Part shown: in pieces, positions 8,663 to 16,269 of the stretch
How positions within the stretch are numbered: the stretch's first letter is position 1
How the letters are laid out: the number at the start of each line of letters is the position of its first letter
Assembly (NCBI GenBank): GCA_947491175.1
Contig: CANLIF010000003.1
Coordinates: 1-25,512, forward strand
DNA from: Actinomycetota bacterium
Lineage (GTDB): Bacteria > Actinomycetota > Actinomycetes > S36-B12 > UBA5976
DNA length: 25,512 nucleotides
Direction of reading: 5' to 3'
Position numbers and translations under genes: made by a program
Notes under the pieces: model-generated
The model's input: only the letters and a program-made list of their open reading frames with translations
Told to the model about the DNA's origin: nothing
The model's database searches: none

Positions 8663-9412
8663 TTACTTTTTGCCTTGATTAGCAACGGCAGTAGCAGCAA
8701 TCGCAGCCGCTTCCGGATCCAAGTAGTTTCCACCCGGAACCGTGGGCTTTAGGTTTTCATCCAGTGTGTACACCAATGGGATTCCAGTTGGAATGTTCAA
8801 CGCCGCAATTTCATCGTCACCGATACCGTCCAAATGCTTAACGAGGGCTCGGAGTGAATTGCCGTGGGCAGCAACCATGACAGTCTTGCCAGCCTTTAAG
8901 TCTGGAACTATGTGTGATTCCCAGTATGGCAACATCCGCTTAACCACATCGGCTAAACATTCGGTGCTTGGTAAGTCGTTGCCCAGGTCGGCGTATCGAG
9001 GATCATGGGTTTGGGCAAACTCATGGTTTGGATCAATTGCTGGTGGCGGGGTATCAAATGAACGACGCCACAACATGAATTGTGCTTCGCCATATTCAGC
9101 CAAGGTTTGGGCTTTATCTTTTCCTTGCAACGCGCCGTAGTGTCGTTCATTCAAACGCCAAGTACGGTGCACCGGAATCCAATATCGATCGGCTACATCC
9201 AGTGCGATATCTGCAGTCTTGATAGCACGGCGTAATAACGAGGTATGAAGTACGTCTGGCAAAACATTAGCTTCTTTAAGCAACTCTCCGGCTCGCGCGG
9301 CTTCGCCCATTCCCTTTTGAGTAAGTTCAACGTCAACCCAACCAGTAAACAGGTTTTTTTCGTTCCATTGGCTTTCACCGTGGCGAAGCAAGATTAAGGA
9401 GTTGTTACTCAT
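8663..9412 (-). CDS. gpmA: 2,3-bisphosphoglycerate-dependent phosphoglycerate mutase
   Basis: Interconverts 3- and 2-phosphoglycerate in glycolysis/gluconeogenesis. The 249-residue protein carries the phosphohistidine motif LLRHGESQWN (His11), NLFTGWVDVELT, the catalytic WRLNERHYGALQG (Glu89) and the second histidine in AAHGNSLRAL (His183), all as in dPGM GpmA. It is the last gene of the minus-strand run phoU-mshA-ybjN-gpmA and lies 17 bp after the ybjN-like gene. In Mycobacterium gpm1 sits in the same relation to mshA and next to senX3-regX3, so the neighbourhood is conserved although the two-component genes are positioned differently here. Confidence 0.97.
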   Translation of the reverse strand: MSNNSLILLRHGESQWNEKNLFTGWVDVELTQKGMGEAARAGELLKEANVLPDVLHTSLLRRAIKTADIALDVADRYWIPVHRTWRLNERHYGALQGKDKAQTLAEYGEAQFMLWRRSFDTPPPAIDPNHEFAQTHDPRYADLGNDLPSTECLADVVKRMLPYWESHIVPDLKAGKTVMVAAHGNSLRALVKHLDGIGDDEIAALNIPTGIPLVYTLDENLKPTVPGGNYLDPEAAAIAATAVANQGKK

Positions 9413-9429
9413 TGTTCAATTCTGCCCGA

Positions 9430-9909
9430 TTATTCAAATAAGTGAGCAAAGGCTTGCAGGTTAGCCATATCCATGCCCTTGCTAGTTCGCCAAGCCCACT
9501 CTTTTTCAATAGCAGAGCGGAAGCCCAGTTCAAGTAAGACATTAAATGAGTTATCGCTTGTGGAAAGCATGACTCCAAGTAATTGATCAATTTGCACTAG
9601 ATCAACGGTAGATATTGGAAGTGTGCCTGATAAATAAATATCACCGAGGTGATCCAGGCAATAGTTAATGACAAGCAATTTACGGTTTTGCTCCAAAATC
9701 CAGCGATAAACCTCTTTGTGGTTTTCATCAGGATTGCGTGCCACAAAGCTTTCAATCTTGAAAATGGTGTCACCAATTGTCATGGCCACGTTTACGAACT
9801 GCTTGTTAATGCCTGGTAACGAAACCACAACGGTTTTCTCGCCAGCTAATTCGAATTGCAATTCTTGCGAAGCCAGATATTCCGTGACATCAGAGATTGA
9901 AATCGTCAT
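9430..9909 (-). CDS. YbjN domain-containing protein
   Basis: A 159-residue soluble protein with the alpha/beta pattern of YbjN / type III secretion chaperone-like folds: VVSLPGINKQFVNVAMTIGDTIFKIESFVARNPDENHKEVYRWILEQNRKL is broken here into its recognisable parts, chiefly FVARNPDENHKEVYRW and the later GDIYLSGTLPI. It overlaps the end of mshA by four bases and precedes gpmA, exactly as Rv0487 sits between mshA and gpm1 in Mycobacterium. The function of this family in Actinobacteria is not established. Tight overlap with mshA suggests co-translation, but no direct role in mycothiol synthesis can be inferred. Confidence 0.85.
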   Translation of the reverse strand: MTISISDVTEYLASQELQFELAGEKTVVVSLPGINKQFVNVAMTIGDTIFKIESFVARNPDENHKEVYRWILEQNRKLLVINYCLDHLGDIYLSGTLPISTVDLVQIDQLLGVMLSTSDNSFNVLLELGFRSAIEKEWAWRTSKGMDMANLQAFAHLFE

Positions 9910-11180
9910 ACTTTTGACCGCACAATCGAAGATGCTACTGCCTCGTTGTAAACAGAAATCAATTTGTCGGTTGTGTCTTCCCAGCCAAAATGGGAAGCGT
10001 GTGAAATTGCGCCAGCTGATAGTTTGGATCGCAGTTCGTTGTTAGTTACTACTTCGATGATTTGATTCGCCCAAGTTGCAGCCTCATGACCATCTACCAA
10101 AACCCCACTGATTCCATCTCGAACTGCAGTTGGCAATCCACCGACCCGAGCCGCAATAACTGGAGTTCCACACGCTTGCGCTTCAATTGCAACGAGTCCG
10201 AAGGATTCACTATAGGAAGGAACCACACAAACTGATGCCGCTTGAAACCACTTAACTAACTCCACGCGACTTGTTGGTGGCACAAACTTAACCACATCAG
10301 ATACTCCAAGTTCAGTAGCAAGGGTAACTAAAGCATCAGGCCTTTCTAGTCCACTGCCTGATGGCCCACCACAAATTGCAACAACCAAACGGCTTCGTAG
10401 TTCTGGATTACGCTTCAAAATCTGCGCGGCAGCTTCAATCAAAACATCAGGTGCCTTCAAAGGCTGAATTCGACCCACAAATAAGAGCACGATTGCATCT
10501 GCCAAAAGATCTAAATCTTTACGAGCCGAATTCTGATTACCTGGAATAAAAACCTCAAGGTCAACTCCCGGATGAACAACTCGGACCCGGTTGGGATCTG
10601 CGTGATAAAGCTCAATCAACTCTTTGGCTTCAGCGTGAGTGTTTGCAACCAGACGATCTGCTGCATTCACAACTTGCTCTTCACCAATCTCACGTATTGC
10701 AGGTTCAGGTGCATCACCTTGCGCCAATGTTAAATTCTTAACCCGAGCCATAGTGTGCATAGTGTGAACGAGTGGAACGCCCCAGCGTTCTTGAGCGATC
10801 CAACCTACTTGGCCAGAAAGCCAATAGTGACTGTGCACTAAATCGTAGAACCCTTCATTCTTTGCCGCTTCAGCCCTGAGAACACCGGCAGTTACCGCAC
10901 ATAATTGTGCAGGCAGATCTTCTTTTCGCAATCCTTCAAATGGTCCGGCTGGAATGTGACGAACTAAGACTCCTGGAGCCAGTTCTGAAACTTCGGGTTC
11001 GCTCAATGAAGTGGCACGGGTAAAAATCTCAACTTCAATTCCTCGCGCTGCGATTCGCTTCGCAGTTTCGGTTATGTACACATTCATGCCACCCGAGTCG
11101 CCCGTACCAGGTTGATGTAACGGGGAGGTGTGGACAGAAAGAATCGCTATGCGATGCAGATCAGCTGAAGCATTAACCAT
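9906..11180 (-). CDS. mshA: D-inositol-3-phosphate glycosyltransferase MshA
   Basis: First committed enzyme of mycothiol synthesis: transfers GlcNAc from UDP-GlcNAc to 1-L-myo-inositol-1-phosphate. The 424-residue GT-B protein has the MshA-specific N-terminal block HTSPLHQPGTGDSGGMNVY (17-35), DLVHSHYWLSGQVG (113-126), VHPGVDLEVF (202-211), FVGRIQPLKAPD (234-245) and the nucleotide-sugar motif ESFGLVAIEA (325-334). These separate it from generic GT4 glycosyltransferases. It follows phoU by 59 bp and overlaps the ybjN-like gene by four bases. AAGGG shortly before the ATG is a possible ribosome site. The gene implies that the organism uses mycothiol as its thiol buffer, provided mshB, mshC and mshD are present elsewhere. 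Confidence 0.96.
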   Translation of the reverse strand: MVNASADLHRIAILSVHTSPLHQPGTGDSGGMNVYITETAKRIAARGIEVEIFTRATSLSEPEVSELAPGVLVRHIPAGPFEGLRKEDLPAQLCAVTAGVLRAEAAKNEGFYDLVHSHYWLSGQVGWIAQERWGVPLVHTMHTMARVKNLTLAQGDAPEPAIREIGEEQVVNAADRLVANTHAEAKELIELYHADPNRVRVVHPGVDLEVFIPGNQNSARKDLDLLADAIVLLFVGRIQPLKAPDVLIEAAAQILKRNPELRSRLVVAICGGPSGSGLERPDALVTLATELGVSDVVKFVPPTSRVELVKWFQAASVCVVPSYSESFGLVAIEAQACGTPVIAARVGGLPTAVRDGISGVLVDGHEAATWANQIIEVVTNNELRSKLSAGAISHASHFGWEDTTDKLISVYNEAVASSIVRSKV

Positions 11181-11239
11181 GAGAACCCTTGTCTAACTTA
11201 GCGAAAAGGGTAGAACTTCGATACTTGAGAGGAAAATTC

Positions 11240-11878
11240 CTATTTACCGTACGGTTCGCCCGTGACAATATGAATGACACGGCGAGCAACTGAGACTGCG
11301 TGATCGCCAAAGCGTTCGTAGAAACGCGAAAGTAGTGTCACGTCAATTGCTGCCTCAACACCGTGTGTCCAATTACTGGAAAGTACAACAGTGAATAACT
11401 CGCGATGTAATTCATCTAGCGTGTCATCAAAAATCTTCATATCATCCGCAAGCGAAGTGTTTCGAGAGGTAATGACTTCACTGGTCTGCTCAACAATCTT
11501 GCTAGCCGCATGACCCATCTTGGCAAAAGTTTCTTTTAGTTCAGCTGGAATCGATGGGTTTGGGTAGCGCAGACGAACTTGCTTTGCTACGTGAACCGCT
11601 AGATCACCCATACGTTCAAGGGATCCGGCAATACGTATTGAACCCATGACTAGACGAAGATCAGTGGCAACTGGGGCTTGAAGCGCAGCTATGCGAGAGG
11701 ACATTTCTTCGATTTCGAGATTCAATTCGTCAACGAGTTTGTCGCTAGCAATTACTTTTTCAGCTGCCTCCAAGTCATCTTCTAGTAGCGCGAACGTCGC
11801 TAGTGAAATTGACTTGCCAACAAGTTCCGCCATCAAGACCAAGGTCTTGTCGATTTCGACAATGTATTGTGCGTGCAT
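11240..11878 (-). CDS. phoU: Phosphate transport system regulatory protein PhoU
   Basis: A 212-residue all-helical protein with the two PhoU repeats: LDDLEAAEKVIASD type in the first half (ALLEDDLEAAEKVIASDKLVD region), the conserved LRLVMGSIRIAGSLERMGDLA (78-98) and the second-repeat equivalent LLSRFYERFGDHAVSVARRV near 180-200. These E-x-x-x-D patterns bind metal clusters in the family. PhoU links the Pst phosphate transporter to the sensor kinase and keeps the response off when phosphate is plentiful. It is divergent from senX3-regX3 across a 157-bp spacer and probably leads the transcript continuing into mshA. Either AAGGTAGAG acts as a ribosome site or TAAGGT, seven bases before the ATG, is a -10 for a leaderless message. 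Confidence 0.95.
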   Translation of the reverse strand: MHAQYIVEIDKTLVLMAELVGKSISLATFALLEDDLEAAEKVIASDKLVDELNLEIEEMSSRIAALQAPVATDLRLVMGSIRIAGSLERMGDLAVHVAKQVRLRYPNPSIPAELKETFAKMGHAASKIVEQTSEVITSRNTSLADDMKIFDDTLDELHRELFTVVLSSNWTHGVEAAIDVTLLSRFYERFGDHAVSVARRVIHIVTGEPYGK

Positions 11879-12035
11879 AATCTCTACCTTACTGGAGTTT
11901 CTAGTTAAGAAACGCTAGATGTCTAGATAACGCTAGGCATATAAGTTTCAAACGTTGTTGTTATACTTGGTTAACATTGTACAAATTTGACCTGTACGAA
12001 ATGCAAAGTGTCCAGTATTCTCATAGTGTGGAGCT
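11879..12035. promoter_or_regulatory. Divergent control region between phoU and senX3
   Basis: This 157-bp spacer holds four CTAG tetramers in 36 bp (at 11901, 11915, 11923, 11933), including the palindrome CTAGATGTCTAG (11915-11926) and a direct repeat AACGCTAG at 11911-11918 and 11929-11936. A good -10 (TATACT, 11962-11967) points toward senX3 but lacks a convincing -35, as expected for an activated promoter. Further on, TGTACAAAT (11978-11986) and TGTACGAAAT (11993-12002) form a 15-bp-spaced direct repeat. RegX3 in other Actinobacteria autoregulates this region; which repeat it would bind here is not known. On the minus strand, TAAGGT (11886-11891) may be the phoU -10. Confidence 0.5.
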
Positions 12036-13175
12036 GTGATTCTAAATGATGCACAAAATCGGGAAAAATCGGTGTTGACACGCAGGTCATTGGGGCGGGT
12101 CAAAAATGAGCACCTTGAAGTTGCTAATAACCAACAAAACCGAATCCTTGCGCTCAGCCAAATTTTGGATGTTTTACCTGACGCAGCGGCAATCATTGAT
12201 AACTCAGACAATGTCTTAGCCGCAAGTGATAATTGTGTTGCTATGGGAATAGTTTCCGCGGATCGAATTGCTCCAGTTGAAGTGCGAGCTTTGAATCGCG
12301 AAGTTAAGCGATTGAGTAAAACCCAGAGTCGAGACGTTGTAGTCAAGCGAAATGGTTCGCGTCTTGGGGAGTGGGAAGCCCGAATCCAAATTTCGCCAAT
12401 TGATGAAGACCTCTGCCTGTTGATTGCCCAAGACTTAAGTGAAGAACGTCGCCTTAACGATGTGCGAAGAGATTTCGTGGCAAATGTGTCACACGAATTG
12501 AAAACTCCAGTAGGAGCACTTTCGCTCTTGACCGAAGCGGTTCAAGCGGCTGACACGGATATCGAACAAGTCCGACACTTCACAAGCCGGATGCAAATCG
12601 AAGTGAAACGCCTAACAGCAATGATTTCTGATTTAGTGGCACTTTCCCAAGTTCAAGGAGATATGCCACTTCGTAACTCCATGCTGGTAAGCGTTGAAGA
12701 TATCATAAGTGAAGCAGTAGATGCCACTAAGATCGTTGCTGAGCAAAAGGGTATTGAAGTAGCGATTTCACAAAACACTGATGTTGGTAGCGTTTTCGGT
12801 GACGAAGAACAGTTACATATTGCATTGAGTAATTTGATCACCAATGCAATTAAGTACTCACCGAACAACACCAAAGTTGGAATAGGTGCCCATCGCAAGA
12901 ATGATTTGATCGAAATATCAGTAACTGATCAAGGTCCCGGCATTCCAGAAGAATCCTTGAGTCGAATTTTCGAAAGATTTTACCGAGTTGATCCAGCTAG
13001 ATCTCGTGACACTGGTGGTACCGGACTTGGTTTAGCCATCGTGAAACATGTGTGCGCAAATCACGGTGGAGATTGCTTGGTATGGTCTCAAGAAGGCCAG
13101 GGCTCAACATTCACATTGCGTTTCCCCGCGTACCAAAATGGTGGCGGAATTCCTACGGAGGTTGTTTCAAAGTGA
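12036..13175 (+). CDS. senX3: Sensor histidine kinase, SenX3/PhoR-like, without membrane segments
   Basis: A 379-residue kinase that should phosphorylate RegX3 in response to phosphate status. An N-terminal PAS-like region (about 38-135) precedes HisKA with FVANVSHELKTPVGALSLL (His153), the N box LSNLITNAIKYSP (264-276), and the ATP lid DQGPGIP...FYRVDPARSRDTGGTGLGLAIVKHV (298-339). Close agreement with Mycobacterium SenX3 is clear from FVANVSHELKTPVGA onward. The GTG start is limited by an in-frame TAG at 12024-12026, so the protein lacks the one or two N-terminal membrane helices of SenX3 and appears cytosolic. GGAG lies very close to the GTG, so ribosome binding is weak. It overlaps regX3 by four bases. 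Confidence 0.9.
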   Translation: MILNDAQNREKSVLTRRSLGRVKNEHLEVANNQQNRILALSQILDVLPDAAAIIDNSDNVLAASDNCVAMGIVSADRIAPVEVRALNREVKRLSKTQSRDVVVKRNGSRLGEWEARIQISPIDEDLCLLIAQDLSEERRLNDVRRDFVANVSHELKTPVGALSLLTEAVQAADTDIEQVRHFTSRMQIEVKRLTAMISDLVALSQVQGDMPLRNSMLVSVEDIISEAVDATKIVAEQKGIEVAISQNTDVGSVFGDEEQLHIALSNLITNAIKYSPNNTKVGIGAHRKNDLIEISVTDQGPGIPEESLSRIFERFYRVDPARSRDTGGTGLGLAIVKHVCANHGGDCLVWSQEGQGSTFTLRFPAYQNGGGIPTEVVSK

Positions 13176-13852
13176 CGCTCATTTTAGTCGTTGAGGACGA
13201 AGAGTCATTCCTTGATGCACTTCATTACATGCTTACGCGAGAGGGATTTGAAGTCATTAATGCGCCAAACGGCTCAGAAGGCATTCGGTTGTTCGATGCT
13301 AAGAATCCAGATCTTGTATTACTTGACTTAATGTTGCCAGAAGTATCCGGCACAGATGTATGCAAGTACATCCGCTCAAAATCCAGCACACCAATAATCA
13401 TGTTGACGGCAAAAGATACTGAAATCGACAAGGTCGTTGGCCTTGAGCTTGGTGCCGATGATTACGTTACGAAACCGTTTTCAACTCGCGAGCTTTTGGC
13501 GCGAATTCGCGCGGTTATGCGCCGAGGTGGAAATGTCGAGATCGACTCCATTGGAGCTATTGAAGGTGGCCCGATACGCATGGATGTCGAGCGTCATACA
13601 CTCACGGTGAATGGGGAATCCGTCCCAATGCCACTTAAGGAATTTGAGTTACTTGAGTTCTTGATGCGAAATTCAGGTCGGGTTTTAACTCGAGGTCAAC
13701 TAATGGATCGCGTTTGGGGATCTAATTATGTTGGTGACGGCAAGACTTTAGACGTGCACGTTAAGCGCATTAGATCAAAAATTGAGCCTGATCCGGCGAA
13801 CCCGGTTTACTTGTCTACGATTCGTGGACTTGGGTACCGCTTCGAAATTTAG
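13172..13852 (+). CDS. regX3: Response regulator RegX3 (OmpR/PhoB family)
   Basis: DNA-binding partner of the SenX3-like kinase controlling the phosphate-starvation response. From the GTG at 13172 the protein has 226 residues, matching Mycobacterium RegX3. The receiver domain has the acidic pair in VVEDEES (6-12), the phospho-acceptor Asp52 in LLDLMLP, and Lys101 in DDYVTKPF. The C-terminal winged helix contains PLKEFELLEFLMRNSGRVLTRGQL in two adjoining pieces and ends in LDVHVKRIRSKIEPDP...TIRGLGYRFEI. A much earlier in-frame ATG would overlap senX3 extensively; the GTG is preferred because it gives the family N-terminus (TLILVVEDE), overlaps the kinase stop by four bases (GTGA), and has GGAGG at 13157-13161. 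Confidence 0.96.
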   Translation: MTLILVVEDEESFLDALHYMLTREGFEVINAPNGSEGIRLFDAKNPDLVLLDLMLPEVSGTDVCKYIRSKSSTPIIMLTAKDTEIDKVVGLELGADDYVTKPFSTRELLARIRAVMRRGGNVEIDSIGAIEGGPIRMDVERHTLTVNGESVPMPLKEFELLEFLMRNSGRVLTRGQLMDRVWGSNYVGDGKTLDVHVKRIRSKIEPDPANPVYLSTIRGLGYRFEI

Positions 13853-13869
13853 TTTTCGTTGCTAAAGCT

Positions 13870-14385
13870 CTAAGGCGTGGTTGCCGTCGAATCGACTGTT
13901 GGTATCTCAATGTCTGCGTAGAAGCCTGACTTCTCGTTGATCAATAAAGACATAGGCGCTGATTGTCCACTAGCAAAAATAAATGAAAGATTTACGTAGC
14001 TACCAGGTTCAAGTCCGCCATCGACGCTTGTGAGAACAACTCGATATTCAGATTCAAAACCAACGTTTACAACTTCTTTATTTCGAATTGGAATGTTAAC
14101 AACACCTGCAACACCCACAGATTCTGCAGGAGCTACTCCGTTTAGCACATCGTCATTTGCCTGGTCAGTATTAATTACTGTCATTAATACTGTGGCTCGA
14201 GACTTATCAGCTGAATCGACTACAACAGTGGCGTTACGAATTTGAATAGCACCTACGTCAGCACTACGGCCGTTTCCAGAATTCCCCTGGTTGCTTGTTG
14301 CAGCATCAAACCCAGTGGCACAGCCACTAAGCAGAAGCGCTCCGGCACTTAGAAAGACTGCAACTGCGATGCTCTTGCGCGCCAT
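13870..14385 (-). CDS. LpqE-like lipoprotein
   Basis: A 171-residue exported lipoprotein. The ATG at 14385 is chosen over an upstream in-frame start because AAGGGGA precedes it and the signal peptide then starts correctly (MARKSIAVAVFLSAGALLLSGC). The lipobox is LSGC with Cys22 as the lipidated residue. The mature part is beta-rich, with IQIRNATVVVD, NIPIRNKEVVNVGF and GGLEPGSYVNLSFIFASGQSAPMSL cut into its recognisable blocks; this pattern resembles Mycobacterium LpqE, which is likewise divergent from carD. Such proteins resemble the PCuAC copper-chaperone fold, but I see no His/Met copper-binding set. Function unknown; anchored outside the membrane. It converges on regX3 with 17 bp between stops. 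Confidence 0.8.
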   Translation of the reverse strand: MARKSIAVAVFLSAGALLLSGCATGFDAATSNQGNSGNGRSADVGAIQIRNATVVVDSADKSRATVLMTVINTDQANDDVLNGVAPAESVGVAGVVNIPIRNKEVVNVGFESEYRVVLTSVDGGLEPGSYVNLSFIFASGQSAPMSLLINEKSGFYADIEIPTVDSTATTP

Positions 14386-14607
14386 GAATATTGTCCCCTT
14401 TAGATCAAATGCTCGTTGAAAAAGTTTCTTAGCCTCAAGTCTACTTGCGCAAAATTTTGGGTTTCCTGCCACCAATAGTCCAAAGTTGCAAATTTCAAGT
14501 TCTTGCATCGAGCCTGAAATACCCATTGGTTTAATGATATTTTTGGCAATAATACGGCGTGTCGCATGGTAGAATTGAAGATCAAGGCAACCAAAGGATC
14601 AATTTAA
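14386..14607. promoter_or_regulatory. Divergent spacer with extended -10 promoter for carD
   Basis: The 222-bp spacer between the lipoprotein and carD contains TGGTAGAAT (14567-14575), an extended -10 of the TGN-TANNNT type, about 33 bp before the carD ATG, with AAAGGA (about 14593-14598) as ribosome site. No good -35 at 17 bp is seen, which an extended -10 can tolerate. For the lipoprotein only the AAGGGGA ribosome site is clear; I could not settle a promoter. An open frame upstream of the lipoprotein start is not thought to be coding. Confidence 0.45.
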
Positions 14608-15090
14608 ATGGCCTACAAAGTCGGAGAAACTGTCGTCTACCCTCACCACGGCGCAGCAGACATCATTTCTAAAGAAAAGCGCACTATTAAAGGTGAAGAG
14701 CGCGAATATTTAGTGCTTCGGATTCACCAGAGTGACCTGACAGTGCGTGTGCCTTCTGACAATTTGGACTTAGTCGGGGTCCGCGACGTTACAAGCCAGG
14801 CTGGCCTGGAAAAAGTCTTTGGCGTTCTTCGTATGCCATATGTTGAAGATCCTGCGAACTGGTCCCGCCGATTCAAGGCAAATACCGAAAAACTTTCATC
14901 TGGTGACGTAATCAAGGTTGCCGAAGTAGTGCGCGACCTTTGGCGTCGTGCCCAAAAGAAGCCACTTTCAACTGGTGAAAAGAGCATGTTAGCTCGCGCA
15001 CGGACTCAGTTGATCAGCGAAATTGCATTAGCCGAAAAAACTAATGAGGTTCGCGCTGAGGAAGTTCTAGACGAGGTTTTGGCTTCCTAA
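14608..15090 (+). CDS. carD: RNA polymerase-binding transcription regulator CarD
   Basis: A 160-residue CarD protein that binds the RNA polymerase beta subunit and stabilises open promoter complexes, with effects on rRNA and housekeeping transcription. The N-terminal RNAP-interaction domain opens with FKVGETVVYPHHGAA-type sequence (here YKVGETVVYPHHGAADII, 3-20) and includes LRIHQSDLTVRVP. The C-terminal helical DNA-binding domain contains NWSRRFKAN with Trp85, the conserved wedge residue that contacts the upstream edge of the transcription bubble. Position directly before ispD-ispF-cysS-rlmB is the same as in Mycobacterium. The stop overlaps the ispD ATG by one base (TAATG). Confidence 0.97.
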   Translation: MAYKVGETVVYPHHGAADIISKEKRTIKGEEREYLVLRIHQSDLTVRVPSDNLDLVGVRDVTSQAGLEKVFGVLRMPYVEDPANWSRRFKANTEKLSSGDVIKVAEVVRDLWRRAQKKPLSTGEKSMLARARTQLISEIALAEKTNEVRAEEVLDEVLAS

Positions 15091-15779
15091 TGTCAACTGC
15101 CGCTACTGGACGAGTGGCGGCAATAATCCCTGCCGCTGGATCAGGTGTTCGCCTAGGCGCGGATGTTCCTAAGGCATTCCTTGAATTGGGTGGCTTGTCG
15201 TTACTAACGCGTAGCGCATTAGCAATGAGCACCGTGGCAGACGTTTTAATCGTTGCTGCACCTGTAGACGGACTAGACGAAGCAAGTGCTCAGCTCGCTC
15301 AAGTTGACGCTGAGATTCACATTGTTGCGGGTGGCGAACATCGCCAAGAGTCAGTAGCAAAAGCTCTTCGCATGGTTCCTGCTGATGTTTCGATAGTTTT
15401 GGTCCACGACGCAGCTAGACCACTTGTGCCAATCGAGGTAACTCAGAATATTGTGGAAGCAATTCGTAATGGCGCTAAAGCTGTGATTCCTGTTCTTCCG
15501 CTTGTTGACACGATCAAGCGCGTGAACAATAACGGGATTGCAATCGAAACTGTGGATCGAAATCAACTACGTCGAGTTCAAACTCCACAAGGTTTTGATC
15601 GGGCAACTTTAGATTTGGCTTATGAAAATCCTGAGGTTGTGGCCACAGATGATGCAGGATTGATGGACGCACTCGGCATTGTTGTTGTAACGGTTGCTGG
15701 CGATGAACGCTCTTTGAAAATAACAACTATGGCTGATGTGCAACATGCGTTGAGTTTGTTGGAGGAAACAAGTGAGTAA
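15090..15779 (+). CDS. ispD: 2-C-methyl-D-erythritol 4-phosphate cytidylyltransferase
   Basis: Third step of the MEP pathway: couples CTP to methylerythritol phosphate for isoprenoid synthesis. The 229-residue enzyme shows the nucleotide-binding AAGSGVRLGADVPKAF (15-30, with Arg21 and Lys28), AGGEHRQESV and VHDAARPLV in the middle, and PLVDTIKRV and TPQGFDRATL later. Its ATG shares one base with the carD stop, and its last eight bases overlap ispF, so the three are translated from one message. IspD and IspF are separate proteins here, not a fused IspDF. Confidence 0.96.
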   Translation: MSTAATGRVAAIIPAAGSGVRLGADVPKAFLELGGLSLLTRSALAMSTVADVLIVAAPVDGLDEASAQLAQVDAEIHIVAGGEHRQESVAKALRMVPADVSIVLVHDAARPLVPIEVTQNIVEAIRNGAKAVIPVLPLVDTIKRVNNNGIAIETVDRNQLRRVQTPQGFDRATLDLAYENPEVVATDDAGLMDALGIVVVTVAGDERSLKITTMADVQHALSLLEETSE

Positions 15780-16260
15780 TTTGCGAATTGGTACTGGCGT
15801 TGATGCGCACCCATTAGTAACTGGCCGTCCTATGTTTTTAGCTTGCTTAAGCTGGCCAGATGAAGCGTCTGGCTGTGAAGGACACTCAGATGGAGACGTT
15901 GCAGCACATGCAGTCTGCGATGCAATTTTGTCTGCGGCTGGCATGGGAGACCTAGGATCAGTATTTGGAACCTCTGACGCGAAGTGGGCTGGCGCATCAG
16001 GCACTGACTTACTGGCAGAAGTGCAATCCTTAATTGCTGGTGCCGGCTGGAAAATTGTTAATGTCAGCATTCAGGTAATTGCTAATTCACCCAAGATTGG
16101 CGCGCGCCGCGAAGAAGCCCAAGATGCGATGTCTAAGGCACTAGCGGGCGCACCAGTTTCAGTAGCAGGAACTACAACTGATGGCCTTGGCCTAACTGGA
16201 CGTGGTGAAGGTGTCGCAGCTATCGCTTCAGCATTACTAGAAGCCCCGCAAGATAGGTAA
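15772..16260 (+). CDS. ispF: 2-C-methyl-D-erythritol 2,4-cyclodiphosphate synthase
   Basis: Closes CDP-methylerythritol phosphate to the cyclodiphosphate with loss of CMP in the MEP pathway. The 162-residue protein has the metal-binding RIGTGVDAHPL (Asp11, His13), EGHSDGDVAAHAVCDAI with His46 as third zinc ligand, GDLGSVFGTSD, and the C-terminal TTTDGLGLTGRGEGVAA. The usual CMP-site block is intact. The GTG start overlaps ispD by eight bases and has GGAGG six bases upstream (15761-15765), which fixes the start. IspF adjoining IspD gives consecutive-pathway neighbours, although IspE acts between them and is not in this window. Confidence 0.96.
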   Translation: MSNLRIGTGVDAHPLVTGRPMFLACLSWPDEASGCEGHSDGDVAAHAVCDAILSAAGMGDLGSVFGTSDAKWAGASGTDLLAEVQSLIAGAGWKIVNVSIQVIANSPKIGARREEAQDAMSKALAGAPVSVAGTTTDGLGLTGRGEGVAAIASALLEAPQDR

Positions 16261-16269
16261 CCTTGAACT

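Noticed and set aside
8742..9140. Open frame of 132 codons antisense to gpmA
   Set aside because: It lies wholly within the highly conserved gpmA gene and has no ribosome site or recognisable domain; the same applies to other antisense frames in clpC, ispF and cysS.
13052..13171. Longer regX3 with an upstream ATG
   Set aside because: It would overlap senX3 by over 120 bases and give a non-family N-terminus; the GTG at 13172 has a ribosome site and the expected protein start.
14386..14526. 47-residue N-terminal extension of the LpqE-like lipoprotein
   Set aside because: It would bury the signal peptide and lipobox; the ATG at 14385 has AAGGGGA directly upstream.
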